A DNA stretch of 64,000 bases from Kitasatospora sp. NBC_00315 (lineage in GTDB: Bacteria > Actinomycetota > Actinomycetes > Streptomycetales > Streptomycetaceae): NCBI RefSeq assembly GCF_041435095.1, contig NZ_CP108025.1, positions 2,976,001 through 3,040,000 on the forward strand. Direction: 5' to 3'. The translations under genes and the position numbers were made by a program. Shown here in pieces: positions 11,025 through 19,060 of this stretch (the first letter of the stretch is position 1; the number at the start of each line of letters is the position of its first letter). A model generated the notes under the pieces. It searched no databases, was not told the DNA's origin, and was given only the letters and a program-made list of their open reading frames with translations.

Positions 11025-11912
11025 TTGGCACTCAGGACTCACATCAGCGAACGTCAAAGGCGGTTCGGCGCAGAGGTGCGCAAGCTCCGCGAGAACGCAG
11101 AGCTCTCCGTCAAGCAGGCCGGAGCCGTCGTCGGCATGGGCGGCCCGCAGCTCAGTCACATCGAGGCCGGACGGACGGGCCTCGACGCCCTACGACTGGA
11201 GACACTGCTCGACTCCTTTGGTTGCACAGATGCGACCTATCGACAGGAGCTACTGGCCATGGGGGCGAGCAACGGAAAGGGCTGGTGGACCACCTACCGG
11301 GACAGGGTTCCCAAGCTCTCGCTCGACCTCGCGGAACTCGAGGAGCGCTCGCTCGTCGTGGACGACTACGAGACCTTCTACATCCCGGGCCATCTGCAGA
11401 TCACGGAGTACGCCGAGGCGATCTACACGGACGCGTACCGGAGCAAGGGCTGGGACGTCGGGACAGCGGTCGAGTTCCGCACCGAGCGACAGCGCATCCT
11501 CTTCGACGAGGAGCGGCAGTTCCGATTCGTCATCCACGAGGCGGCGTTGCAGATGCGCTTCCCCGGCGCCGAAGTGATGCGGGCCCAACTGCTCCATCTG
11601 CTGCGGGCCGCGGAGCGCCCGAACGTGACGATCCAGGTGCTGCCGTTCACCGTCGAGAGAATGCCGCCGCACGCCGGGCCGTTCCTCCTCTGCGATCCCG
11701 GCTCTCCGGACCTGGCCACCATCGTCCTGGATCACCCCAGTCGCACCGAGTATCTTGGGGATGCGACGTCCATCGCCACGTTCCGCGAGACCTTCAGCCA
11801 GTTGAGCGCCCTCGCGCTACCTGCGGTCGACACCGCTCGGGAGCCCAGGGCGCACTCGTCGCGGGACTCCTGGGGGATCATCCAGCATCTCCTGTACCTG
11901 CTCCAGCTCTGA
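11025..11912 (+). CDS. XRE-type helix-turn-helix regulator with DUF5753 domain
   Basis: A 295-aa protein. The N-terminal Cro/C1 helix-turn-helix at about residues 7-65 includes KLRENAELSVKQAGAVVGMG and LSHIEAGRTG. The rest is the DUF5753 domain with the typical WWTTYRDRVP, FYIPGHLQITEYAEAI, RQRILF, VIHEAALQMRF and TIQVLPFTV blocks. Start TTG 11025 was chosen because AAGGGA lies 8 nt upstream and the HTH begins soon after; the open frame extends further upstream with no family similarity. Such regulators bind a DUF397 partner, encoded 10 bp downstream, which relieves their repression in studied examples. Confidence 0.9.
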   Translation: MALRTHISERQRRFGAEVRKLRENAELSVKQAGAVVGMGGPQLSHIEAGRTGLDALRLETLLDSFGCTDATYRQELLAMGASNGKGWWTTYRDRVPKLSLDLAELEERSLVVDDYETFYIPGHLQITEYAEAIYTDAYRSKGWDVGTAVEFRTERQRILFDEERQFRFVIHEAALQMRFPGAEVMRAQLLHLLRAAERPNVTIQVLPFTVERMPPHAGPFLLCDPGSPDLATIVLDHPSRTEYLGDATSIATFRETFSQLSALALPAVDTAREPRAHSSRDSWGIIQHLLYLLQL

Positions 11913-11922
11913 AAGGCACACC

Positions 11923-12123
11923 GTGTCCGACCTCGCGTGGCAGAAGTCGTCGTTCAGTGGGGCGAACGACGGAAGCAACTGCCTCGAACTCGCCTGCGGC
12001 GAAGGGCCGGAGCGGCACCTTCGTGAGTCGGACGCCCCGGACGCGATCGTCACGACCAGTCGCGAGAAGCTGCGCGCGTTCATCCTGGGTGTGAAGGCCG
12101 GCGAGTTCGACCACCTGATCTGA
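11923..12123 (+). CDS. DUF397 small protein (partner of the XRE regulator)
   Basis: A 66-aa protein starting at GTG 11923. It shows the DUF397 hallmarks WQKSSFSGANDGSNCLELA near the start and ESDAPDAIVTTSREKLRAFI in the second half, with no membrane segments. It follows the XRE-DUF5753 gene by 10 bp and is almost certainly co-transcribed. In characterised Streptomyces pairs the DUF397 protein acts as an antagonist of its cognate DNA-binding protein; that role here is inferred from context. Confidence 0.9.
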   Translation: MSDLAWQKSSFSGANDGSNCLELACGEGPERHLRESDAPDAIVTTSREKLRAFILGVKAGEFDHLI

Positions 12124-12128
12124 ACCAC

Positions 12129-12172
12129 CGAGGCGGCGTACCCCGGCACCTGGCCCGGGGTACGCCGCCTCG
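12129..12172. terminator. Bidirectional terminator hairpin
   Basis: A perfect 18-bp stem: 12129-12146 pairs with 12155-12172 around an 8-nt loop. It lies between the DUF397 gene (+) and the dppF-like gene (-), which converge on it. Confidence 0.85.
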
Positions 12173-12199
12173 CCACGCCGTCTCGGCGCGGCCGTCCGG

Positions 12200-13246
12200 T
12201 CAACCGGCGGCCGGCTCCGGGCCGTTCTCCGGGAAGTGGCAGGCGACCTGGTGGCCGGTCTGCAGGGCGACCAGCGGCGGCTCCTGCGCGGCGCAGACGT
12301 CCTGGGCCTTCCAGCAGCGGGTGCGGAAGCGGCAGCCGCTGGGCGGGTTGATCGGGGACGGGACGTCGCCGGTGAGCAGGATGCGCTGACGCTGCTCCTT
12401 GCGCCGGGGGTCGGGCACCGGGACGGCCGACATCAGAGCCGTGGTGTACGGGTGCCTGGGGCTCTTGTAGAGGGAGTCCCGGTCGGCGATCTCGACGATC
12501 TTGCCGAGGTACATCACCGCGACCCGGTCCGAGACGTGCCGGACCACCGAGAGGTCGTGCGCGATGATCAGGTAGGTGAGGCCGAGTTCCTTCTGGAGGT
12601 CGTCCAGCAGGTTGACCACCTGGGCCTGGATCGAGACGTCCAGGGCGGAGACCGGCTCGTCCGCGACGATCATCTTGGGCCGCAGGGCGAGCGCGCGGGC
12701 GATGCCGATGCGCTGGCGCTGGCCGCCGGAGAACTCGTGCGGGTAGCGGTTGTAGTGCTCGGGGCTGAGCCCGCAGAGCTCCAGCAGCTCCTGGACGGCC
12801 TTCTTGACGCCGCCCTCGGTCTGCACCTTCTGCAGCCGGAACGGGGCCCCGACGATGGTGCCGACGGTGTGCCGGGGGTTCAGCGAGGAGTACGGGTCCT
12901 GGAAGATCATCTGGATGTCGCGGCGCAGCGGCCGCATCGCCCCGGTGCCCAGGTGGGTGATGTCGACGCCCTCGAACTCGACGGTACCGGCGGTCGGCTC
13001 GTCCAGGCGGGTGACCAGCCGGCCCATCGTGGACTTGCCGCAGCCGGACTCGCCGACCACGCCCAGCGTCTCCCCCGCGTTGACGGTGAAGTCGATGCCG
13101 TCCACCGCCCGCACGGCGCCGGACTGCCGGCGCAGCAGGCCCTTGGTGAGCGGGAAGTGCCTGGTGAGGCCGGTCACCCTGAGCAGCGGTTCGCGGTCCG
13201 AGGCGGGCGCCGGTGACGGGATCGCCGCGACCTGAGTGTCCGTCAT
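12200..13246 (-). CDS. Dipeptide/oligopeptide ABC importer, ATP-binding protein (DppF/OppF type)
   Basis: A 348-aa ATPase that powers peptide uptake together with its DppD-type partner. Walker A is GESGCGKST, the Q-loop IFQDPYSSLNPRH, the signature EFSGGQRQR, Walker B MIVADEPVSALD and the H-loop LIIAHDLSVV. The C-terminal oligopeptide/dipeptide extension includes the three-Cys CRFRTRCWKAQDVC segment, which in relatives may bind an Fe-S cluster. AGGAGA lies 7 nt before ATG 13246. It is the last gene of the C-A-B-D-F operon, 22 bp after the D gene. Confidence 0.95.
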   Translation of the reverse strand: MTDTQVAAIPSPAPASDREPLLRVTGLTRHFPLTKGLLRRQSGAVRAVDGIDFTVNAGETLGVVGESGCGKSTMGRLVTRLDEPTAGTVEFEGVDITHLGTGAMRPLRRDIQMIFQDPYSSLNPRHTVGTIVGAPFRLQKVQTEGGVKKAVQELLELCGLSPEHYNRYPHEFSGGQRQRIGIARALALRPKMIVADEPVSALDVSIQAQVVNLLDDLQKELGLTYLIIAHDLSVVRHVSDRVAVMYLGKIVEIADRDSLYKSPRHPYTTALMSAVPVPDPRRKEQRQRILLTGDVPSPINPPSGCRFRTRCWKAQDVCAAQEPPLVALQTGHQVACHFPENGPEPAAG

Positions 13247-13268
13247 GAGAGTTCTCCTGAAACGTGGT

Positions 13269-14351
13269 TCACAGCCGGGGCGCGATCTCGTCGGTGAAGA
13301 TCCGGTGCCGGTCGGCGATCGGCAGATGGCAGGCCGCATGGTGGCCGGGGGTGGCCTCCGCGAGGACCGGCACCTCGGTCGTCGAGCGCCCGCCGGTCAG
13401 TTCGACGTACGGGCAACGCGGGTGGAAGGCGCAGCCGGTGGGCACGTTGATCAGGCTGGGCGGGGTGCCCTTGACCGGGATCAGCCGGTCCTGGAGCTCC
13501 CGGTCCAGGCGGGGCATCGAGCCGAGCAGGCCCCAGGTGTACGGGTGCTCGGGAGCGTCGAACAGCGTTGCCGCCGGGCCCCGTTCGATGCACTTGCCGC
13601 CGTACATCACCAGGATGTCGTCGGCGAGTTCGGCGACCACCCCGAGGTCGTGGGTGATGATGATGACGGCCGAGCCGAACTCCTGCTGGAGGTCGCGGAT
13701 GAGGTCCAGGATCTGCGCCTGGACGGTGACGTCCAGTGCGGTGGTGGGCTCGTCCGCGATCAGCAGCGACGGGTCGTTGACCAGGGCCATGGCGATCATC
13801 GCGCGCTGGCGCATACCGCCGGAGAACTCGTGCGGGTAGGCGTCGACCCGCTTGTCGGGCTGCGGGATGCCGACCCGGTCGAGCATCTCGATCGCCCGGG
13901 TGCGGGCCTGCTTCTTGCTGGTGCCCGGGTGGTGCGCCCGGTAGCCCTCGACGATCTGCGCGCCCACCGTGTAGTAGGGGTGCATCGCGGTGAGCGGGTC
14001 CTGGAAGATCATGGCCATCTTCTGGCCTCGCAGCTGCCGGACCCGGTCGGGGGCGGCGCCGATCAGCTCCTCGCCGTCCAGCCAGACCTCGCCGGAGATC
14101 TGCGGGGCGCCGCGCTTGGTGCCGGTGCGGTGCAGTCCCATGATCGAGAGCGAGGTGACGGACTTGCCGGAGCCGGACTCGCCGACGATGCCGAGGGTCT
14201 TGCCCTTCTCCAGCGAGAAGTTCAGGCCGTCGACCGACTTCACCAGACCGTCGTCGGTCGGGAAGTGCACCCGCAGGTCGCGGACGGTGAGGAAGCCCTC
14301 GGGCGGGGTGGCCGTCTTCTGCAGGCGGTCCTGGGTCTGGGTCTTGCTCAC
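13269..14351 (-). CDS. Dipeptide/oligopeptide ABC importer, ATP-binding protein (DppD/OppD type)
   Basis: A 360-aa ATPase with Walker [10 protein letters not shown]-loop [14 protein letters not shown], signature EFSGGMRQR, Walker [13 protein letters not shown] and H-loop [10 protein letters not shown]. It has the peptide-importer C-terminal region with CAFHPRCPY and a later AACH. The GTG start overlaps the upstream permease stop by 4 nt (GTGA), indicating translational coupling. It heterodimerises with the F-type ATPase to drive the B/C permease pair. Confidence 0.95.
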   Translation of the reverse strand: MSKTQTQDRLQKTATPPEGFLTVRDLRVHFPTDDGLVKSVDGLNFSLEKGKTLGIVGESGSGKSVTSLSIMGLHRTGTKRGAPQISGEVWLDGEELIGAAPDRVRQLRGQKMAMIFQDPLTAMHPYYTVGAQIVEGYRAHHPGTSKKQARTRAIEMLDRVGIPQPDKRVDAYPHEFSGGMRQRAMIAMALVNDPSLLIADEPTTALDVTVQAQILDLIRDLQQEFGSAVIIITHDLGVVAELADDILVMYGGKCIERGPAATLFDAPEHPYTWGLLGSMPRLDRELQDRLIPVKGTPPSLINVPTGCAFHPRCPYVELTGGRSTTEVPVLAEATPGHHAACHLPIADRHRIFTDEIAPRL

Positions 14352-15346
14352 GTCAGCCTCACCCGAGGGTCGACAACGGCGTACAGCAGGTCAACCAGCA
14401 GGTTGGCCATGATGATGAAGAAGCCGGCGAAGAGCGTCACGCCCATGATCACCGGAAGGTCGCTGGAGGAGATCGCGGCGACCGCCTCGTAGCCGAGGCC
14501 ACGGAAGTTGAAGGTGGTCTCGGTGAGCACCGCGCCGCCGATCAGGCCGCCGAGGTCCATGCCGAAGACGGTCAGGATCGGGGTGAGGGTGGAGCGCAGG
14601 GCGTGCTTGCCGATGACCGTCCGCTCGCCGAGGCCCTTGGCCCGGGCGGTGCGGATGTAGTCCTCGCCGAGTACGTCGAGCAGGGTGGCCCGGGTGAGCC
14701 GGGCGTACGTCGCGGCGTAGAGGAAGGCCAGGGTGATCCAGGGCAGTATCAGGTTCTGGAACCAGGCCACCGGGTCGTCCGTCAGCGCGACGTAGTCGTG
14801 CGGGAACCAGCCGAGCTGGTAGACGAAGAGCGCGCTGGCGATCATGCCGGTGAAGTAGATCGGCAGCGAGACGCCGGCCAGCGCGGTGGTCATCGCGAAG
14901 CGGTCGAGCAGGGTGCGCCGGCGCAGCGCGGAGACCACGCCGGTCGCGGTGCCGAAGCCCAACCACAGGATGGCCGCGCCGAAGGCGAGCGAGGTGGTGA
15001 CGCCGAGGCGCTTGAGCAGCAGCGGCCAGACCGCCTGCTCGGTCTTGAAGGAGTAACCGAGGCAGGGGGCCGAGCAGTGGGTGACGTCGACCCCGGTGCT
15101 GTAGTCGCGCCCGACGAGCAGGCCCTTCACGAACAGGAAGTACTGCTCGACGATCGATTTGTCCAGGCCCATCTTGTGCCTGATGCCCTCGATCGCCGCC
15201 TTGTCCGCGATCTTGCCGACGTAGAGCAGTGCGGGGTCGCTGCCGGCGAGTTTCGGCACCATGAAGAAGATGCCGAAGGTGACCGCGGAGACCACCAGCA
15301 GCATGGCGACGACGTTGACGAGTCGTCGGATGAGATACACGAGCAC
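14348..15346 (-). CDS. Peptide ABC importer permease (DppB/OppB type)
   Basis: A 332-aa inner-membrane permease with six predicted membrane segments. It starts with YLIRRLVNVVAMLLVVSAVT, a typical OppB first helix, and has the EAA-like coupling loop around EDYIRTARAKGLGERTVIGK. There is an enlarged periplasmic loop (about residues 60-105) after the first helix containing two cysteines (HCSAPC), which could form a disulfide. GTG 15346 was chosen; GTG 15340 is close and also possible. It is separated from the upstream substrate-binding protein gene by a strong hairpin. Confidence 0.93.
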   Translation of the reverse strand: MLVYLIRRLVNVVAMLLVVSAVTFGIFFMVPKLAGSDPALLYVGKIADKAAIEGIRHKMGLDKSIVEQYFLFVKGLLVGRDYSTGVDVTHCSAPCLGYSFKTEQAVWPLLLKRLGVTTSLAFGAAILWLGFGTATGVVSALRRRTLLDRFAMTTALAGVSLPIYFTGMIASALFVYQLGWFPHDYVALTDDPVAWFQNLILPWITLAFLYAATYARLTRATLLDVLGEDYIRTARAKGLGERTVIGKHALRSTLTPILTVFGMDLGGLIGGAVLTETTFNFRGLGYEAVAAISSSDLPVIMGVTLFAGFFIIMANLLVDLLYAVVDPRVRLT

Positions 15347-15367
15347 TGCGGCCGGCGCCGCCGGTCA

Positions 15368-15400
15368 CCGGCCGGGCCCCCTCGTGGGGGGCCCGGCCGG
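15368..15400 (-). terminator. Intra-operon hairpin between the A and B transporter genes
   Basis: A perfect 14-bp GC stem (15368-15381 with 15387-15400) around a 5-nt loop, located 68 bp after the solute-binding protein stop and 22 bp before the permease start. No U-tract follows, so it may be a partial terminator or an mRNA-stabilising end that raises the level of the binding protein over the permease and ATPases. Confidence 0.75.
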
Positions 15401-15467
15401 CCCGGCGAAGCCTTCACCTGCCCTTCGGACTAGCGGTACGAACTACGGAAGCGGGCTGAGCGGCAGG

Positions 15468-17240
15468 TCACTTGCCGTCGGAGACACCGAGGGCCTGGAA
15501 GTCGATCTCGCCGCCCAGGGCGTCCTGGGTGTAGACGTTGGTCAGGCGCGGGTTGCGGTAGTTGAGCGCCTTGTCGGCCACGATCGGCAGGTAGTACCCG
15601 CTGTCGACGACCTTGTGGTTGATCTTCTTGTACAGGTCGGCGGCCTTGGCCGGGTCGGACGCGGCGGTCGCGGCGTCGAACCAGCCGTTGATCTCCGGGT
15701 CGTTGATCTCGGAGTAGTTGCTGTTGCCGTTCTGGGTGATGAACCGGCCGTCGGTGAGCGGCTGGAGGAAACCGCTGCCGTTCGGGTAGTCGGCCGCCCA
15801 GCCCATCACGATCAGGCCGTAGGCCTTGCTCGCCACCACGCCCGGCGAGCCGATCTCGGAGGCGATCAGCTTGCCGTCGTACTGGTCGACGGTGACGTCG
15901 ACGTTGATGGCCTTCAGCGCGCTCTGCAGGGCGACCGCGGAGTTGACTTCCTTCTCCTTGTTGCCGCGCACCGCGATGTTGGTCTTGAAGCCGTCCGGCT
16001 TGCCGCAGGCCGCCAGCTCCTCCTTGGCCTTCGCCAGGTCGGGCTTGCCCTTGGTGAAGCCGTACGGGTCGTAGTCGTCCGAGCCGAGGATGTTCGGCGG
16101 CAGCATCGAGCCGTAGGTCGAGCCGGCCGCCGAGCCGCCGCGGGCGGTCTGCAGCGCCGTGGTGTCGGCCGCGTACAGGACGGCCTTGCGGCAGTGCTCG
16201 TTGTCGAACGGCGCGACCTTCGGGACCACCGAGATGTAGCGGATGAAGCCGGTGTAGGCGTCGTCGGTGTTGGCCTTGAGCGCCGGGTCGGTGAGCACCT
16301 TGGCCTGGGCGGCCTGGGAGAGGCCGGTCTGGCTGAAGTCCATGTCGGCCGAGCCGTCCAGCAGGCGGGCGTCCATGTCGTCGGAGTTGGTGGTGATGGT
16401 CAGCTTGACGACGTCCGGCAGGGCCTTGCGGACGGTGTCGGTGGACTGGTCCCAGTTCTCGTTGCGGACCAGCTCGACGGCCTTGCCCGGGTCGATCGAC
16501 TTGAACTTGTACGGGCCCGAGGAGACCGGCTTGTCACCGTACTTGGAGCCGGTGTCGAGCTTCTGCGGCACCGGGGAGGCGCTGCCCATCGCGAGCAGGT
16601 AGAGGAAGGACGAGTCCGGCTTGTCCAGCTTGAAGACGATGGTCGAGTCGTCCGGGGTCTGGACCGACTTGAGACCCAGCTTGTCGGGGTCGGTGTCGGT
16701 GTAGGGGCCCTTGTAACCCTGGCCCTGGTCGAGGGAGTTGATCAGGTAGGTCGGGCCGCCGCTGATGACGTCCTGGGCGAAGATGCGCTCGATGCCGTAC
16801 TTGATGTCCTTCGAGGTGATCGGCGAGCCGTCCTCGAACTTCAGGCCGCTCTTGAGCTTGAAGGTGTAGGTCTTGCCGTCGGCGGCCATCTCCGGCTGGG
16901 CCGAGGCCAGGTCGGGGACCAGCTTGAGGCCGTCCTTGCCGGGCTTGGAGTCGTACGTCAGCAGCGTGCGGGCGTAGTAGCGCTGGAAGTTCCACACCGA
17001 GGCGTAGTAGGCGCGGCCCGGGTCCCAGGAGTCGGCGTCCGTGCTGGTCCACAGGTTGATGGTGCCGCCCTTCTTGTCCGAAGGGTTGAGCACCTTGCCG
17101 ACCGCGGCGTTGAAGCCACCCGCACTGGAGCCCTTGCTGGCGTCGCTGCTGCCGCCGCCCTTGGTGCCGCCACAGGCGGACACGGTGAGCGCCAGCGTGG
17201 CCACCAGGGCTGCGGCGGCGAGCGTCCGGTTACGCGTCAT
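15468..17240 (-). CDS. Peptide ABC importer solute-binding lipoprotein (family 5, DppA/OppA type)
   Basis: A 590-aa exported lipoprotein. The signal peptide ends at the lipobox LTVSAC with Cys23 as the lipidated residue, followed by a Gly/Ser-rich linker. The mature part is SBP_bac_5: GGTINLWTSTDADSWDPGRA at the start, KLKSGLKFEDGSPITSKDI as the family signature, and SSGPYKFKSIDPGKAVEL. AGGAGG lies upstream of ATG 17240. It captures peptides outside the membrane and delivers them to the B/C permease. It is longer than E. coli DppA (535 aa). Confidence 0.95.
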   Translation of the reverse strand: MTRNRTLAAAALVATLALTVSACGGTKGGGSSDASKGSSAGGFNAAVGKVLNPSDKKGGTINLWTSTDADSWDPGRAYYASVWNFQRYYARTLLTYDSKPGKDGLKLVPDLASAQPEMAADGKTYTFKLKSGLKFEDGSPITSKDIKYGIERIFAQDVISGGPTYLINSLDQGQGYKGPYTDTDPDKLGLKSVQTPDDSTIVFKLDKPDSSFLYLLAMGSASPVPQKLDTGSKYGDKPVSSGPYKFKSIDPGKAVELVRNENWDQSTDTVRKALPDVVKLTITTNSDDMDARLLDGSADMDFSQTGLSQAAQAKVLTDPALKANTDDAYTGFIRYISVVPKVAPFDNEHCRKAVLYAADTTALQTARGGSAAGSTYGSMLPPNILGSDDYDPYGFTKGKPDLAKAKEELAACGKPDGFKTNIAVRGNKEKEVNSAVALQSALKAINVDVTVDQYDGKLIASEIGSPGVVASKAYGLIVMGWAADYPNGSGFLQPLTDGRFITQNGNSNYSEINDPEINGWFDAATAASDPAKAADLYKKINHKVVDSGYYLPIVADKALNYRNPRLTNVYTQDALGGEIDFQALGVSDGK

Positions 17241-17400
17241 GAGTACGGTTCCTCCTGATATGTGCGGGCCCGATCGGTCCGCCGAGGCGTGCTGTCCCCG
17301 GGTGCGGGGGTGGACTGGCTGGGGTTGAGCACGGGGTGCGCCGGACTGCTGGAGCCCTGCCGCCCGGGCCGGGCAGGATCACTCCGGCCCGGTCGCCCCT

Positions 17401-17472
17401 GGGGCTCAGTTGCCCTTGGGGGCTCAGTTGCCCTTGGGGGCTCAGTTGCCCTTGGGGGCTCAGTTGCCCTTG
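17401..17472 (-). repeat. 4 x 18-bp tandem repeat duplicating the dppC-like stop region
   Basis: Four perfect copies of GGGGCTCAGTTGCCCTTG (plus strand). On the coding strand each carries Pro-Lys-Gly-Asn-stop. Only the first copy met by the ribosome (17455-17472) encodes the real C-terminus of the permease; the other three lie in the 3' untranslated region and keep TGA in the same frame. Confidence 0.95.
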
Positions 17473-18458
17473 GGGTCGAGCGCGTCACGCAGGCCGTCAC
17501 CGAAGAGGTTGAAGGCGAGCACCGTGACGAAGATGGCGAGGCCGGGGACGACCATGTAGGTCGGGTCGACCTGGTAGATCTTGGTGGCCTGCGAGAGCAT
17601 CTGGCCCCAGGACGGCGTGGGCGGCTTGACCCCGGCGCCCAGGAAGCTGAGGGCCGCCTCGCTGAGGATGTTGGTCGGGATGATCAGCGTCGCGTAGACG
17701 AGGATCGGGGCGACCAGGTTGGGCAGCAGCTCGCGCAACAGGATGTGCACCGGACCGGCGCCGAGACTGCGGGCCGCGTCGACGAACTCCCGTTCGCGCA
17801 GCGACAGGGCCTGCCCGCGGACGATCCGGCCGATGTAGGGCCAGCCGAAGAAGCCGATCACCAGGATCAGGATCGCCATCCGGACCCCGCTGCCGCTCAG
17901 GCCGAGCAGGTTGTCCGGCATCACGGAGACCAGCGCGATGGAGAAGAGCAGCTGCGGGAAGGCCAGCAGGACGTCCATCACCCTGCTGATCGCCGCGTCC
18001 ACCCAGCCGCCGAAGTAGCCGGCCGCGACGCCCATCAGGACCCCGATGACCACCGAGACGGCGGCCGCGGAGAAGGCCACCAGCAGGGAGATCTGGGCCC
18101 CGTAGAGGATCCGGCTGAAGACGTCCCGGCCGAAGGTGGGGTCGACGCCCAGCAGGTAGTCACCGCTGATACCGCCGAACGCGCCCTTGGGCAGGCCCAG
18201 ATCGGGGTTGATCTGGTCCGGGTGCGGCTCGTCGACCGGGTGGCCGAAGAGCGAGCTGAGCACCGGTGCGAGCAACGCGGCGAGGATCAGCAGCACCACC
18301 ACGATGCCGCCCGCGAGGGCGACCTTGTCGCGTTTGAGCCGGTCCCAGGCGATCCTGCCCGGGGAGCGGCCCTCGATCGTTCGGGCCGGTACCACGGCGC
18401 TCTGCGGTCCGGCGGTGGCCTGGCCGGCGGATCCGGTGGTGTCGATGGGTGTGGTCAT
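17460..18458 (-). CDS. Peptide ABC importer permease (DppC/OppC type)
   Basis: A 332-aa permease. The N-terminal cytoplasmic stretch (about 40 residues) is followed by the OppC_N helix VALAGGIVVVLLILAALLAP, the GTDPTGRD-like motif LLGVDPTFGRDVFSRI, five more membrane helices and the coupling loop REREFVDAARSLGAGPVHIL. It heads the operon C-A-B-D-F; in most Dpp/Opp operons the binding protein comes first, so this order is unusual, though common in actinomycetes. The stop lies inside the 18-bp repeat. Confidence 0.94.
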   Translation of the reverse strand: MTTPIDTTGSAGQATAGPQSAVVPARTIEGRSPGRIAWDRLKRDKVALAGGIVVVLLILAALLAPVLSSLFGHPVDEPHPDQINPDLGLPKGAFGGISGDYLLGVDPTFGRDVFSRILYGAQISLLVAFSAAAVSVVIGVLMGVAAGYFGGWVDAAISRVMDVLLAFPQLLFSIALVSVMPDNLLGLSGSGVRMAILILVIGFFGWPYIGRIVRGQALSLREREFVDAARSLGAGPVHILLRELLPNLVAPILVYATLIIPTNILSEAALSFLGAGVKPPTPSWGQMLSQATKIYQVDPTYMVVPGLAIFVTVLAFNLFGDGLRDALDPKGN

Positions 18459-18676
18459 GAGTCAGTTCGGTCCCCTCGCCGACGGTGGCCGGCCCACGGT
18501 GCCCTCTCACCCGGTGCCGCGGCCCGATCGGGCCACGGCTGCGTGAGTGGGCGGCGCTGCTGATGCGTTGCGTTGCGGTGCTGGGCAGTGCGGTGCGTGT
18601 GCAGCGTTGCGGCAGCGGTGCAGCGGTACGGCTCTGCAGCGGTGCGGTGGTGCGCCGGCCGCCGGTCGGCGGTACG

Positions 18677-18707
18677 GCGGTGCGGAAGTACAGCGGTGCG
18701 GAAGTAC
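18677..18707. repeat. GC-skewed degenerate repeat region in the leader of the transporter operon
   Basis: Two exact copies of GCGGTGCGGAAGTAC lie 1 nt apart (18677-18691 and 18693-18707). They sit within a longer block (about 18560-18725) of degenerate GCGGTGCGG/GCAGCGGTG units. The whole block is between the likely promoter and the dppC-like start, so it would be transcribed as leader. Confidence 0.6.
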
Positions 18708-18916
18708 GGCGGAACGGAGGTGCTCAGGCGGCCCGTGCGGGATGCGCATCGCACGGAGCCCACGGTCGGTGAGCGCGTTCGCCCTTGTGGGGCCGTGCTG
18801 TGGACCGCATTGCGCAGAACTCTCTGTCATGCGGACGGGCTTGCGCCAGACCTGCCAACCGAAGGATGCCCAACTGTGATCTGTCGGCATGCACACCGGT
18901 TTCAGGCGCATAAGGT

Positions 18917-18945
18917 TCTTCACATAGCTGTTACATGCATGTCAA
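18917..18945 (-). promoter_or_regulatory. Candidate promoter of the peptide transporter operon
   Basis: In an unusually AT-rich stretch, TTGACA (minus strand, 18945-18940) is followed after 17 bp by TGAAGA (18922-18917). The -35 is perfect and the -10 weak. Transcripts would carry a leader of about 450 nt before ATG 18458. The 18459-19060 gap holds this promoter, the repeat block and the terminator of the next gene; I found no convincing gene there. Confidence 0.45.
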
Positions 18946-18988
18946 GATCATCGCCAAGAATGGCCGGTCGCCACACCGGAAAACGCCA

Positions 18989-19019
18989 CGACCGGCCTGA
19001 TTGGTCATCAGGCCGGTCG
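18989..19019 (-). terminator. Terminator of the SseB-like gene at 19061
   Basis: A perfect 13-bp stem, 18989-19001 with 19007-19019, around TGGTC. On the minus strand it is followed closely by a TTTT run, so it looks like a normal intrinsic terminator. Confidence 0.8.
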
Positions 19020-19060
19020 GTGATGGAGAGAGTTCCGGCGAAGGATCAGTGAAGATCTTT

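Noticed and set aside
17401..17472. CRISPR-like repeat array
   Set aside because: The 18-bp units are directly adjacent without spacers and derive from the 3' end of the permease gene; no cas genes are present.
18507..18923. A 138-codon open frame upstream of the peptide transporter (possible leader gene)
   Set aside because: It is rich in His, Arg and Pro from the degenerate GC repeat, has no homology I recognise and no clear ribosome binding site; more likely untranslated leader.
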